Shown here in pieces: positions 20,898-30,015 of a stretch of 38,914 nt of DNA. Source of the DNA: a virus; IMG/VR virus record IMGVR_UViG_3300033996_001948, positions 1 through 38,914 of that record. One strand, given 5' to 3'. Every line of letters starts with the position of its first letter. The first letter of the stretch is position 1. The position numbers and the translations under genes were made by a program. A model generated the notes under the pieces. That model saw nothing but the letters and a program-made list of their open reading frames with translations, had not been told where the DNA came from and made no database searches.

Positions 20898-22479
20898 ATC
20901 AGGCGGCAGCGGCGCTGATGCCGTGCGTGTCATTAGAGTCGTGTACGAGCTCGAAGGCGTCGAAGACGCGACGGTGGACCAGGCTTCTCTTGAAGACGCT
21001 CTGCGACGCGCGGGCGAAGCGATGGGGGAGCAGTCGGAGGCCGCGGGTAGAGCCGAGGGCTCAACGAGGTCTCTGTCTGGCGCAGCGACCGAGGCGGGGC
21101 TTCAAGCCATCCTCACTCAACAACGCATCTCCGCGCTCGCTTCTGGTCTGTCTGGGCTTGGCTCGGCAATCGGATCCGATTCCGAACTGGGCTCCACTCT
21201 CGGCCGGATGGGCCAGCTTGCCGCAACTGGCGTTTCGCTCGGGTCAATGTTTGGCCCACAAGGCGCAGTGGTCGGGGGCATTATTGGCGGCGCGATTCCA
21301 GCTTTTCAGTCTCTTGGAGAGCAGCTAGGGATCATCGCGCGAGCGCACGACGCCGCGGCAGAGCGCGCCGCGGAGCACGCAAGACGTATTGACGACCTCG
21401 CGAAGTCGGCACAGACCGCTAGCGAACACCTCTCTGATCTCCAACAGAAGATAAGCACACGGCAGCAAGAAGACAGACTAGCGCGTGTCATTTTTGGCGA
21501 AGTGTCGGAAATGACCCCGGAGGAAGCCTCTCTCGCCGCGGAGGCTGCACGCCGAAGAGTGTCGGAAATCAGGTCCGAAAGAGAAGCCAGGGCGCAAAGC
21601 CAAGGGGCGTTTTTGACTTCTCTGGAGAATCCTATTGAGGATGAGCTTCGCCCGCTCGAAGAGCGAATCCGACAAGCGGAAGCCAGGGCACGGCAGAGGC
21701 CGACCGCTCGGCGAGGCGGAGGCCGTGGCGGTGGTAGGCGCAGGGCTGACCCGCTCGAAGAGCTCATGGAGCGCGCCGCGGGCGGCTCGGACGCGGTCGG
21801 TTTTGCGGCTGGACTAGAGGGAGCCGACGTGAGCGGCGCGCCGAGCGCCTTCGATGTCGAAGCAGCGGATCTCCAGCGGCAGGGGCGAAACCGCAGATTC
21901 GGCGGCTCCACTCAAGCGGAGATCCAAGCCATCGATCGGCTCAAGCGTGAACAAGAAGACGCGCACAACAAGCAGATGGCGCGCATTCAAGAGCAGGTCG
22001 ACGCATGGACAGCGGCCGGTGAGAAGATCGGGAGCACCGTTTATAGCGCATTTACGACCGCAGTGTCGGGGCAAGAGAACTTCGACGTTGCGATGGTTAA
22101 GGGCTTCAAGAGTCTTGCAGTCCAGTTCGGCGGGCAGATGGTCAATGAAGGCATCGCGGCCTTGCTGACCGCTGCCGGAAACACAGTAGCAAACCCTCCA
22201 GTTGCAGCTACGAAGGCCGCAGAAGGCGCGGGCAAGCTCGCGCTTGGCATTGGCCTTGGAGCAGCGGGCGCGGCTATTCCGGTGCCTTCTAGTGGAGGCG
22301 GCGAGCAAGCGCGGCCTCCGCGCCTAGGACCTACTGGCTCTGAGGGCGCGAGCGGAGGCAGCGTCATCGTGAACATGAACGCTCCGGCCGTCGTCGCGGG
22401 CACGCGAGCGGAGCTCGGGCGCGAGATCGGGACGACGCTTCGCGACGCGCGCAATCGCTTTGGGAGGGTGTCGCTATGA
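20887..22479 (+). CDS. Tail tape measure protein
   Basis: 530 aa from a GTG. Long helical segments (AHDAAAERAAEHARRIDDLAKSAQTASEHLSDLQQKI; coiled coil around RPLEERIRQAEARARQR), a Gly-rich hydrophobic segment (GSMFGPQGAVVGGIIGGAIPAF), a GGGRGGGRRR linker and a second hydrophobic Ala/Gly stretch near the C-terminus. Tape measures set tail length at roughly 0.15 nm per residue, which would give a tail of about 80 nm, short for a siphovirus. Confidence 0.85.
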   Translation: MPTRSGGSGADAVRVIRVVYELEGVEDATVDQASLEDALRRAGEAMGEQSEAAGRAEGSTRSLSGAATEAGLQAILTQQRISALASGLSGLGSAIGSDSELGSTLGRMGQLAATGVSLGSMFGPQGAVVGGIIGGAIPAFQSLGEQLGIIARAHDAAAERAAEHARRIDDLAKSAQTASEHLSDLQQKISTRQQEDRLARVIFGEVSEMTPEEASLAAEAARRRVSEIRSEREARAQSQGAFLTSLENPIEDELRPLEERIRQAEARARQRPTARRGGGRGGGRRRADPLEELMERAAGGSDAVGFAAGLEGADVSGAPSAFDVEAADLQRQGRNRRFGGSTQAEIQAIDRLKREQEDAHNKQMARIQEQVDAWTAAGEKIGSTVYSAFTTAVSGQENFDVAMVKGFKSLAVQFGGQMVNEGIAALLTAAGNTVANPPVAATKAAEGAGKLALGIGLGAAGAAIPVPSSGGGEQARPPRLGPTGSEGASGGSVIVNMNAPAVVAGTRAELGREIGTTLRDARNRFGRVSL

Positions 22480-23393
22480 CCGCATGGATGTCCGTCGGAT
22501 ATGACGCCGGGCGGCTCGGCTCGCTCACCGGATTTCTCACGGAGACCGGGACAGGCGGAGTCACAAATGTACAGTTCAACATGACTGACCGGTATGCCCA
22601 TTGGGTCTACTCGCAGGTCGGAGCCAACACCCCGGTCCGATCGGTTGACCCGCTGCTCCATTCGGATTTCGGAGGCAACTACCAGTTCGTCGACGTGGGC
22701 GGATATCGCAACTTCGCGATCGAGCTTGCGGACATCCTGACAACGGTGGGGAATGGTACATATACGGTCGTCTTCGACCCGTCGGTCGATCGGTATACGA
22801 TCTCCCTTTCTGGCGCTGGGCTCACTGGCTTTTCGATCACCGGAATGAACGCGTCTCTAAGTGGAATGCTTGGGGTCTCGACATCTGGTATTGGTTCGTC
22901 TGGCGCGACGTGGTCCACTCCGACGGCGCCCCCTCACGTGCAAGGCTCAAGAATTCTTCATTGGTGCAGACCGGAGTCGGGCGGTTGGTCGGAGTGGACA
23001 GAGTCGGACGAAGACATCGATGGTCAGGCGCTTTTTGGCGCTGACGGTAGCGTGCGCGGGCTAACCGGAATCGCGTCCGCGCGCCGCGCCGACTTTGTCG
23101 CGGCGTGGGAGCCAGAGCGTAAGATCCGCTCTGTGTGGCCTGGGAGATTCTGGACGACGGGCTCCACGTGGAGCTCGATCTTCGCGCGAGCCAGATGCGC
23201 GGAGCCTATCTGGATCAGCCCACCGAATGACCTGGATCCGTTCGCGAGTAACATGACCCCGCTCGTCGGGTTCTTTCGGCAAGACGCCGCCGTGCTAAGG
23301 CCTCGCCTGCCGACTGTCGACTACAGCGGCTACCAAACGGTGCCCTTCGGGATGTACATAGTCGGCCTCGGCTTGTGGTACAATCAGGCCTAA
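22476..23393 (+). CDS. Distal tail protein candidate
   Basis: 305 aa, ATGA overlap with the tape measure stop. Beta-rich sequence with a segment TVVFDPSVDRYTISLSGAGLTGFSITGMNASLSGMLGVS, which is a common phage module for a sheet that compares input values to a lattice. The C-terminal part (SVWPGRFWTTGSTWSSIFARARCAEPIWI) is Trp-rich. Position after the tape measure suggests a distal tail or baseplate role. Confidence 0.68.
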   Translation: MTAWMSVGYDAGRLGSLTGFLTETGTGGVTNVQFNMTDRYAHWVYSQVGANTPVRSVDPLLHSDFGGNYQFVDVGGYRNFAIELADILTTVGNGTYTVVFDPSVDRYTISLSGAGLTGFSITGMNASLSGMLGVSTSGIGSSGATWSTPTAPPHVQGSRILHWCRPESGGWSEWTESDEDIDGQALFGADGSVRGLTGIASARRADFVAAWEPERKIRSVWPGRFWTTGSTWSSIFARARCAEPIWISPPNDLDPFASNMTPLVGFFRQDAAVLRPRLPTVDYSGYQTVPFGMYIVGLGLWYNQA

Positions 23394-23394
23394 A

Positions 23395-26016
23395 ATGACG
23401 CTCTCACGCATCCTAGCTACTGGCCGCGGGCGTCTCTCCGCGAGGCTCGTGATTGAAGGCCTCGAGGTCGAGTTCGTATCGGCGAAGCGGATGGAGCGTA
23501 CAACCGGCGACGGGCGCACGCGCGTCGCCGGGCTCGACATCGCATCGATGCGCATCGGCGCGTCGGCAGACCTCATGCGCGCGACGCTCACCGCAGAGCC
23601 TCTTACGGTGCGCCTCCTCGATTTGGACCGACTAGGGGGCAAGAGGCACGGGAGAGTCACGCGGTCCTTGTGGCGCTCCCCGCAAGTGCGGTGCTTCCTT
23701 GGCGCAAACGTCTTGACCAGCGACACCACGATCACGCTGCGCGATGCGAGCGCGCTGCCGGCGAGCGGCGTAGTTCACATCGGCACCGAGGCGATCCGCT
23801 ATCTGTCGAGGACGACGACGACGCTATCGTGCGGAACGCTCTTCAATCGCGGCATCTGGAACAGCATCACGCAAGGCCACTTCGTGGCAGACGGCGAGGG
23901 CCTATCGGATGCTCTTGTCACCGACCAGCCCGTAGGCGTCGAGGGGCGGCGCGCGATTCTCTATCTGTACGGGGACGGCGACGACCCGCAGGGCGACGGC
24001 ACGCAGCGATGGCTCGGCGTATGCGCAAGCGATGTTCGGTGGACCGGTGGCATCTGCGAGATTGCCATTGATCCGATCACGCGGATTCTGGAGCAGCCCG
24101 TCGGCGGCGACCTTTCTACGCCGATCAAGATCCGCGGCATCCACTACACAAGCGCAAGCCCTTGGTCGATCAGCATCACGGACTATTCAACGACGCCTTT
24201 CCCGACCGGAGTCGCCGCAATCCTGACCGGGTACTTCGACACCCAAGCAGACTTTATCGCAGCCGCTAATACCGCTATCACGTCGGTGATCTCGGGCACT
24301 ATCGCGACGTCTATCGGCAACGGGTACGTAAAGCTCATAGAGCGGCTCGGCGGATACTCGGTCACCTATCGGACGGACAGCGTCTCTCCAAAACCGATCT
24401 TCGTGAAGGTGTCTTCTCAGATTGAGAGCTATCCAGGAGACGCAACTGACGCGTACTCAAGGACGTCCGGCGCAGGATGGGACGGCGCTATCGGCGCAAG
24501 CTACCCATCGGGGTGGACTCCACTGTCCTCGTCAATCTATTCTCTCGACATCGACGCAGAAGAGCCGCGCGCATCCATCGGCAGGCGCGGCGGGTGGAAC
24601 GAAGGAGCCGCGGAGTCTTCGTCCTCTCCAGACTGGAACAAGATCCATTTCGGCGGGTTCACGATCCCGCGCAGCACAGACGTCGTTTCGTTCGGAAGTG
24701 AAGAGGACTCCAGGACGGCTCGCGTCTACTCGGTAAACGCGGCGCTTCGTACTGCGCAGATCAGAGAGGCGAGCTTTCAGCGACTCGACTCAACGACAGA
24801 ACTCTATCTGGGGCGCAATCTCACCAGCGCGGGCAGTAGTGACAGCCTCCTCGGGATGCTTGAGACCATTTTTGTTTTGTCTCCGGGGCTTGCCAATAGC
24901 GGAGCCATGCCGCTCGTCACCGGTCAATCGGTAATCTGGGGCACCGATGTTGACAGCAAGGTCGCGTCTTCTCCGCTCGCGGTCGGTCGTGGGCTGTATG
25001 CCTTCGAGGGAGATAGCACCGTCCTCGACTACATCACTCCGGAGATGCTTGTGTGCGGCCTCTATCCTCGCTTCCGAGCGGACGGCCGATTCGAGCTATT
25101 CCAGATCCGGCCGCCACTCACTACGGATCAGGCTGTCGTGTCGATCGACGATAGCGCCGGCCCGCAGCCGACGATCGAGAAGAGCCCTCGTGGTGTCCTG
25201 TCGCAGCTTACATACCGCTACGGGTACGACCCGAGAACGCAGGAGTGGGACAAGCGCACGATCACATTTCGCGACGTACAGAGTACCAGCGCGGTCAGAA
25301 CGCCGATCACGCTTGAGGTCGCCCAGCTAAGCACGAACGTAGATGATTATCGCGGATCCGCGAGGGTCTCTCGCGATGACATCGCGCGCGTCGCGCTTGA
25401 GCGGCTCGGCCTTTTCGGTATGCCGACAGCCGTCTTAACGGTGAGCCTCGATGCGCGCTACATGGACGTGCTCATCGGAGACGTCGTGTCGATCTCGTCT
25501 TCGATGCTCCCCGACATCGAAGACGGTTGCAGCGCGATTGTTGGCAGGACTGGCCTAGTCGTAGGCACGTCGCTGGAGCTCGCGAGCGGCGCGGTACAGC
25601 TCGCGATCCTCATGCACACGCAACGCTTCGCGGGATATGCGCCGTCGTTCCCTGTCGCTGATCAGGTCTCGCTTGGCTCCAATGTGTGGCAAATCGAAGT
25701 TGCGCCGAGCCCGTATTCCGCGGAAGCGTCGGCGGCGCCTTGGATGATGGCAGGGGACCTCCTGCGGCTCATACGCCCAGACAGTGCAGCATCGGAGATG
25801 CTGTGCACCGTCCAGTCTGTTGGCCCCGGCCCTGATATCGTGACAGTGCAGACCGCGTCGGCGTGGACTCCTGGCGCTTTTGAATGGGCGCTCTCAACCC
25901 GCAAGAGCGACGCCTACACCACCGTCGCGCGCCTATCGCAATTCGCGTTCTTTGGGGACGCGGCGCGGCGTCTTGCGTACAGCGGAACCACTGTCGACGC
26001 GAAGGTTTTCCTATGA
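23395..26016 (+). CDS. Large tail protein, putative tail hub
   Basis: 873 aa, the largest gene. N-terminus MTLSRILATGRGRLSARLVI; beta-rich modules throughout (SDTTITLRDASALPASGVVHIGTEAIRYLSRT). The late part RYMDVLIGDVVSISSSMLPDIEDGC resembles hub proteins of short-tipped siphoviruses. It starts 2 bases after the previous stop. Likely the central hub through which DNA exits; no enzymatic motif seen. Confidence 0.7.
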   Translation: MTLSRILATGRGRLSARLVIEGLEVEFVSAKRMERTTGDGRTRVAGLDIASMRIGASADLMRATLTAEPLTVRLLDLDRLGGKRHGRVTRSLWRSPQVRCFLGANVLTSDTTITLRDASALPASGVVHIGTEAIRYLSRTTTTLSCGTLFNRGIWNSITQGHFVADGEGLSDALVTDQPVGVEGRRAILYLYGDGDDPQGDGTQRWLGVCASDVRWTGGICEIAIDPITRILEQPVGGDLSTPIKIRGIHYTSASPWSISITDYSTTPFPTGVAAILTGYFDTQADFIAAANTAITSVISGTIATSIGNGYVKLIERLGGYSVTYRTDSVSPKPIFVKVSSQIESYPGDATDAYSRTSGAGWDGAIGASYPSGWTPLSSSIYSLDIDAEEPRASIGRRGGWNEGAAESSSSPDWNKIHFGGFTIPRSTDVVSFGSEEDSRTARVYSVNAALRTAQIREASFQRLDSTTELYLGRNLTSAGSSDSLLGMLETIFVLSPGLANSGAMPLVTGQSVIWGTDVDSKVASSPLAVGRGLYAFEGDSTVLDYITPEMLVCGLYPRFRADGRFELFQIRPPLTTDQAVVSIDDSAGPQPTIEKSPRGVLSQLTYRYGYDPRTQEWDKRTITFRDVQSTSAVRTPITLEVAQLSTNVDDYRGSARVSRDDIARVALERLGLFGMPTAVLTVSLDARYMDVLIGDVVSISSSMLPDIEDGCSAIVGRTGLVVGTSLELASGAVQLAILMHTQRFAGYAPSFPVADQVSLGSNVWQIEVAPSPYSAEASAAPWMMAGDLLRLIRPDSAASEMLCTVQSVGPGPDIVTVQTASAWTPGAFEWALSTRKSDAYTTVARLSQFAFFGDAARRLAYSGTTVDAKVFL

Positions 26017-26687
26017 GCAGCAGCGCGCCCTTCCCCGGGAATCGGTCGTTCGACTCTGCGTATATCGCTCCGACAGGACCGATCGATCCGGTGCTGTTTC
26101 GCGACTACGTGTCGAACAATCTTTTGCACTGCGCGGACCAGACGTGCGCGCGCGTGCTCGTCAATGACATGTCGGCGGTTTCGTCGCTCACTGGCAACGC
26201 GATCCCGCAGTATACGACGGGCGGGTTTAGCAGCTCAGAGTGGAGGCCGATCGCTGTATACGGGCCATTCCCTATCTCGTGCCGCGAGGTCGCTGGCACG
26301 ATCTCTCCTTACAGGATCCGGTGCGCTATCTACGCAGCCGCCGCGACGTCGACATGCGCTTTCGCGGTGCACGCGGTGACAGGGTTCGGCACCGGGTACC
26401 AAGCATATGCAGCGTCAAGCGCTCTTGTGTCTGGCAGCGACGCGGTTGTTTTCACCGCAGCGGCATCGGCCACGCCGGCGTGGCTTACGCCCGACCCTTC
26501 TGTGGGCGAGGGTGTCATGCAGGTCGCCGAGTCGTCGCTTCTTGATAGGGTCTGGGAGGTCGTTGACGTGCCTGGCGGCAGTACCACGCCGGTTGGACTC
26601 ACTGTCCCTAGCGTGGTCTTCCGTGTCATGGCCAAAGGCGCCGGCGAGCCGAGGCTCCACGGAGTGCACATTGCGGAGGTGTACTGA
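26013..26687 (+). CDS. Tail-associated protein, 224 aa
   Basis: 224 aa from an ATG overlapping the hub stop by ATGA. Ala/Ser/Val-rich beta pattern (AVHAVTGFGTGYQAYAASSALVSGSDAVVFTAAASATPAWL) and an aromatic end. Likely part of the tail tip, contacting the hub. It has the same layout as the next gene, with a short N-terminal arm and then a beta domain, so the two may be diverged relatives; that is a weak inference. Confidence 0.62.
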   Translation: MSSSAPFPGNRSFDSAYIAPTGPIDPVLFRDYVSNNLLHCADQTCARVLVNDMSAVSSLTGNAIPQYTTGGFSSSEWRPIAVYGPFPISCREVAGTISPYRIRCAIYAAAATSTCAFAVHAVTGFGTGYQAYAASSALVSGSDAVVFTAAASATPAWLTPDPSVGEGVMQVAESSLLDRVWEVVDVPGGSTTPVGLTVPSVVFRVMAKGAGEPRLHGVHIAEVY

Positions 26688-27724
26688 TGCCCGGTCCTCC
26701 TGACGGTGCGGTCCCCACATATCGGCCCACCGTGGACACAAGCCAGATCCAAATTGGCGCGCCCGTGCGTGCGCAGACTGCGCTTGACCACGCTCGACTT
26801 GCGCACTGGATTAGCGGTCGCGGTCAATGCGTCGTGCCGCAGCACAGAGTCGCGATGATCGTGAGCGGGACCACTGAGACGCTCAGATACTACGTGCCCG
26901 GCAGTGGCCGCGCGATGTACCGATGTTGGGTATTCGACCTGCGCACGGCTGCTACGAACGGCGAGGGCCCGGGCTATGGCGCAGAGGGCACTATCACCGT
27001 GGGTGGAGTGACGACTCCCTGGTACACGGAAAACAAAACGCTCCCTTATCTGGTCTTCGTGATCCAATCGGGAGTCACGCCGAGCTCGTCGGAGGGCGAG
27101 ATCACCATCCAGGTCACGAGCGACACCTCGAGGCAGTACGCCGTACGCATCGAGTCTGTCGGATGCTGGGAGCTACCACGCTCGGTGCTCGACAGGACGA
27201 CCGCAGACTGCGGCATATCGCTCGACAGCTTGTTCGCGCGCCGTCCACTCATCGACGACAACGGCTCGCCGGCCGTCGTTTCGATGGGCGCTGTTTACGA
27301 GCAGTCGCATCGCATGACAGTTGGCTCTCCACTACGCCGAATCGGACACATCGGTCGATGGGGCTACGAGCTATCAAGCACGGGCAAGACCAACGTCGCT
27401 CTCACGACCGCGCCCTATCGTCTGGTGCCCAGAAAGATCGGGGCAAACGACACCACAAAGACTGTGCGTGCGCGCGTGTACGGGGAGAACGGCGATTTCC
27501 GCGTCGTCGGCGGGGCGGCCGGGGCGTCTGCGTGGGTGGCAATGCCCGCAACGTACGCGTGGAGCAACCCGATCGACATCGCGATCAACTGTGAAGACAA
27601 CGTCGCGACCATCGGCGGACAGCCAATCGGTGGATACGACACGCTCTTGGTCGAAGCTAGAGCGCCAGGAGCGGGCGTGACTGCTTTCCGCATCAAAGGC
27701 TGGTGTGTCTACGAGCAGACATGA
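26687..27724 (+). CDS. Tail-associated protein, 345 aa
   Basis: 345 aa, in a TGATG junction with the previous gene. Beta-rich (EGEITIQVTSDTSRQYAVRIESVGCWELPRS; GRWGYELSSTGKTNVALTTAPYRLVPRK). No known domain recognised. The stop coincides with the second copy of the TGAATCKCGCTTCATATGG element, so a transcription unit boundary may lie here. Confidence 0.63.
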   Translation: MPGPPDGAVPTYRPTVDTSQIQIGAPVRAQTALDHARLAHWISGRGQCVVPQHRVAMIVSGTTETLRYYVPGSGRAMYRCWVFDLRTAATNGEGPGYGAEGTITVGGVTTPWYTENKTLPYLVFVIQSGVTPSSSEGEITIQVTSDTSRQYAVRIESVGCWELPRSVLDRTTADCGISLDSLFARRPLIDDNGSPAVVSMGAVYEQSHRMTVGSPLRRIGHIGRWGYELSSTGKTNVALTTAPYRLVPRKIGANDTTKTVRARVYGENGDFRVVGGAAGASAWVAMPATYAWSNPIDIAINCEDNVATIGGQPIGGYDTLLVEARAPGAGVTAFRIKGWCVYEQT

Positions 27725-27740
27725 ATCGCGCTTCATATGG
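27722..27740 (+). promoter_or_regulatory. Repeated promoter-like element, copy 2
   Basis: TGAATCGCGCTTCATATGG, one base different from the copy at 12360-12378. It begins at the upstream stop codon and ends 32 bases before the next ATG, as copy 1 does (33). Flanks are unrelated, which argues for a selected site. It would drive the receptor-binding and lysis genes. Confidence 0.55.
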
Positions 27741-27772
27741 TGCGTGAGCCGATAGCGTAGCACCGTGGGCGC

Positions 27773-28168
27773 ATGGCCCTCCGATCGAATCGCCCGCTTG
27801 ACGCGGGAGAGTACCAGTCTCCGTGCCGCGGACTTGGCGTCCTTCGAGACCCGAGCGTCACGACTGGAACCGACTTCACGCTAACGAACTGGTCCGGTCA
27901 GATCGTCAACGTCGATGTGAGCGGAGACGCCGATGCGTGCTTCTTCGAGGCCACGGGACAGACGATCACCACGACGACGATCACGACGGCTCCAGCCAGC
28001 GGCAACGAAGCAGCGATCCGCACGAACGCCTTCGTTCTTCGCTCCGGCATGCGAAACGAGTTCGTGGTGCCCGTGAGCGACCTCGCGACGCCGGTTGTCG
28101 TGCTCCGCATCGTGGCTCAGTCGGGGACCATTTCGGTGCGCATCGATCGCGCGTCTTCGGTGGGATGA
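27773..28168 (+). CDS. Hypothetical 131-aa tail-region protein
   Basis: 131 aa, first gene behind the second promoter-like element. MALRSNRPLDAGEYQSPCRG at the start, then a beta-rich domain with a Thr run (TGQTITTTTITTAPASGN) and RNEFVVPVSDLATPVVVLRIVAQ. Looks like a small virion protein. No family recognised. Confidence 0.68.
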   Translation: MALRSNRPLDAGEYQSPCRGLGVLRDPSVTTGTDFTLTNWSGQIVNVDVSGDADACFFEATGQTITTTTITTAPASGNEAAIRTNAFVLRSGMRNEFVVPVSDLATPVVVLRIVAQSGTISVRIDRASSVG

Positions 28169-28890
28169 TGCGACGCGACCGCCGACGCTCTGCGGTCGCG
28201 ATATCGCCGCGTTCGATCTTCGGGTCGTCGCTTGCGGCCTGGTATCAGTTCAATCGCGGCATCACCTTGGGCACTCCGCCGGAGGTCGCCGCGTGGGCAG
28301 ATCAAAGCGGGCGCGCCAACGATCTCGTGCAGACTACCGTGGCGTCGCGTCCTTTCACTGCGGCCGATGGCGTCGACTTCGACGGCATTGACGACAACAT
28401 CGCGGCGCCCTCGAGCTCCACGCTCGACGTGGTGTCTGCGCTTACTGTAGCTATCCGAGTGAAGCCCGATGTCGTGACATCGAATCGGTGCCCTATCGCG
28501 CGGTCGCTCACCACCGCGGGAACATGGTCAGCACAGACAAACAACGCGGCAATGCGCTTCCATTTCGGGGCGCCTGGCGTGAACACTGGCGAGGCCGCAT
28601 CTCAGCTGACTGCGGGAGTCGAGGTTACGCTCGTGTGGGTATACGCTGGAGGCGGTGCGACGAATGCCGATCGGCTCCAGCTATGGAGGGACGGCGTCCT
28701 ACAGACCCAGACCTACTCCGGCACAATCCCTGCGACGGCGACAAACACCGCGAACACACTTTCAATCGGGAGCTTCTCCAGCGCAACCGGGCAGTTCTGG
28801 GACGGCAGGATCAAGGGCGCAGTCGTCGCGATTGCGAGCGCGACGACTGCGCAGCGGACCGCGCTTGAGCGATATCTGGGGGCGCTATGA
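28165..28890 (+). CDS. LamG/concanavalin A-like domain protein
   Basis: 241 aa from the ATG at 28165 (ATGATG, 4-base overlap). The core AAWYQFNRGITLGTPPEVAAWADQSGRANDLVQTT, DGVDFDGIDDNIAAPSSSTLDVVSALTVAIRVKP and DRLQLWRDGVLQTQTYSG is a laminin-G/ConA-like beta sandwich, a common carbohydrate-binding module of phage tail fibres. Probable host-surface contact. Confidence 0.8.
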   Translation: MMRRDRRRSAVAISPRSIFGSSLAAWYQFNRGITLGTPPEVAAWADQSGRANDLVQTTVASRPFTAADGVDFDGIDDNIAAPSSSTLDVVSALTVAIRVKPDVVTSNRCPIARSLTTAGTWSAQTNNAAMRFHFGAPGVNTGEAASQLTAGVEVTLVWVYAGGGATNADRLQLWRDGVLQTQTYSGTIPATATNTANTLSIGSFSSATGQFWDGRIKGAVVAIASATTAQRTALERYLGAL

Positions 28891-29150
28891 TGTGCATCCT
28901 CTACGCGACGCAGGCGGCCGCACTCGCGGCAATCGCGGCTCGCGATGTGGCGCTCGGCTATCCGACCTCGAGCGACGGTGTCGACGTCGGAGGCGGTCGA
29001 TTCGTGGTGTCGGTCGTGACGTCTACGTGTGCCCGCCCCGTCCCACTGTCGAGCGGGCAGTGGGCCGTCTCTGCCGCGGCGCTCGGGGCTAGCGTCGGGG
29101 CTGTGGCAGTCTCATCGTCTGACGTCCTAGTCGCACAAATCGGAGCGTGA
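28887..29150 (+). CDS. Hypothetical 87-aa protein
   Basis: 87 aa in a 4-base overlap with the LamG gene. Starts MMCILYATQAAALAAIAARD, Ala/Val/Ser-rich with a short hydrophobic N-terminal segment. Possibly a small partner of the adjacent fibre gene. No family recognised. Confidence 0.65.
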   Translation: MMCILYATQAAALAAIAARDVALGYPTSSDGVDVGGGRFVVSVVTSTCARPVPLSSGQWAVSAAALGASVGAVAVSSSDVLVAQIGA

Positions 29151-29153
29151 CCG

Positions 29154-29570
29154 ATGGCCGTGTTCAACAAGTTCTTTTCGTTCACCGAAGCCGTGGCGGA
29201 GAAGGTCCACAATCTCGGTTCCGATACTCTGCGGGTCGCACTAAGCAACACCGCACCGAGCCAATCGAACACCCAGCTTTCGCAGATCACGCAGATCGCT
29301 AACGGCAACGGGTACACGACCGGGGGCGCGGCCGCTTCGATCACCAGTAGCTCACAGACGTCGGGCACGTATCGGCTCGTCCTCGGCGACGTGGTGTTCA
29401 CCGCGACCGGATCGGTTGGGCCTTTCCGGTATGCGGTCTTGTACAACGACAGCGCGACCAACGACGAGTTGATCGGATGGTGGGACTACGGGTCTTCGAT
29501 CACGCTCAATAGCGGAGAGACTTTCACGGTCGACTTCGACCCTGGCACCGGCGTGCTGACGATTACATGA
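29154..29570 (+). CDS. Conserved phage structural protein, 138 aa
   Basis: 138 aa. The start MAVFNKFFSFTEAVAEKVHN followed by LGSDTLRVALSNTAPSQSN is a widespread phage protein type (pattern FNxFxxxxxxLAexVHNLgsDtlKvALSNTAP), found in tail/fibre regions. The beta-rich remainder (GTYRLVLGDVVFTATGSVGPFRYAVLYNDSATNDELIGWWDYG) is also typical. Likely a virion protein; exact role unknown. Confidence 0.78.
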   Translation: MAVFNKFFSFTEAVAEKVHNLGSDTLRVALSNTAPSQSNTQLSQITQIANGNGYTTGGAAASITSSSQTSGTYRLVLGDVVFTATGSVGPFRYAVLYNDSATNDELIGWWDYGSSITLNSGETFTVDFDPGTGVLTIT

Positions 29571-29580
29571 AGAGGTAGCA

Positions 29581-30015
29581 ATGGCCGATAACGTCCAGCT
29601 CCCCGCGAATACCGGGAAGGTCGCGACCCGCGAGGTCACCTACAGCGGCGAAACCGCGCAGGCTCAAGCGGTCGGGCTCGTCGTCGTGAGTGGCGCCGAT
29701 GACGCTAAGGTCGCGACCGACGTCAGCGCGCAGGAGCCACTGCCGGTCAAAGACACCGGTGGCGCCGACTCACCCGGAAGGATGATCCTTGCGGTGCTTC
29801 AGAGCCCGCCTGGATTCGACAGCACGCTACGCCGCGCGAGGTCGACTGCCGTCATTGAAAGCGGGACTGTCACGACTGTCACGACTGTCACGACTGTCAC
29901 GACTGTCGCGACTGTCACGGGTCTCACGAACATCGACGGCCGAAACGGGTCAATGCTCATCAACCAAACCAACCTCAGCGCGTGGGCCGATGTCGTTCGC
30001 GCAAGGATCACCTGA
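29581..30015 (+). CDS. Virion protein with VTT repeats, 144 aa
   Basis: 144 aa. Starts MADNVQLPANTGKVATREVT and ends with a VTTVTTVTTVTTVATVT run and GLTNIDGRNGSMLINQTNLSAW. Runs of TVTTV before a short end domain are common in phage tail-region proteins and probably form a fibrous stalk. The run is encoded by 9-base tandem repeats. Stop TGA shares a base with the next ATG. Confidence 0.75.
   Translation: MADNVQLPANTGKVATREVTYSGETAQAQAVGLVVVSGADDAKVATDVSAQEPLPVKDTGGADSPGRMILAVLQSPPGFDSTLRRARSTAVIESGTVTTVTTVTTVTTVATVTGLTNIDGRNGSMLINQTNLSAWADVVRARIT
29865..29918 (+). repeat. Six 9-base tandem repeats GACTGTCAC
   Basis: Six consecutive units from 29865 to 29918, five perfect and one (29901) GACTGTCGC. 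Each adds three residues (VTT) without changing frame. Slippage could change stalk length. Confidence 0.9.
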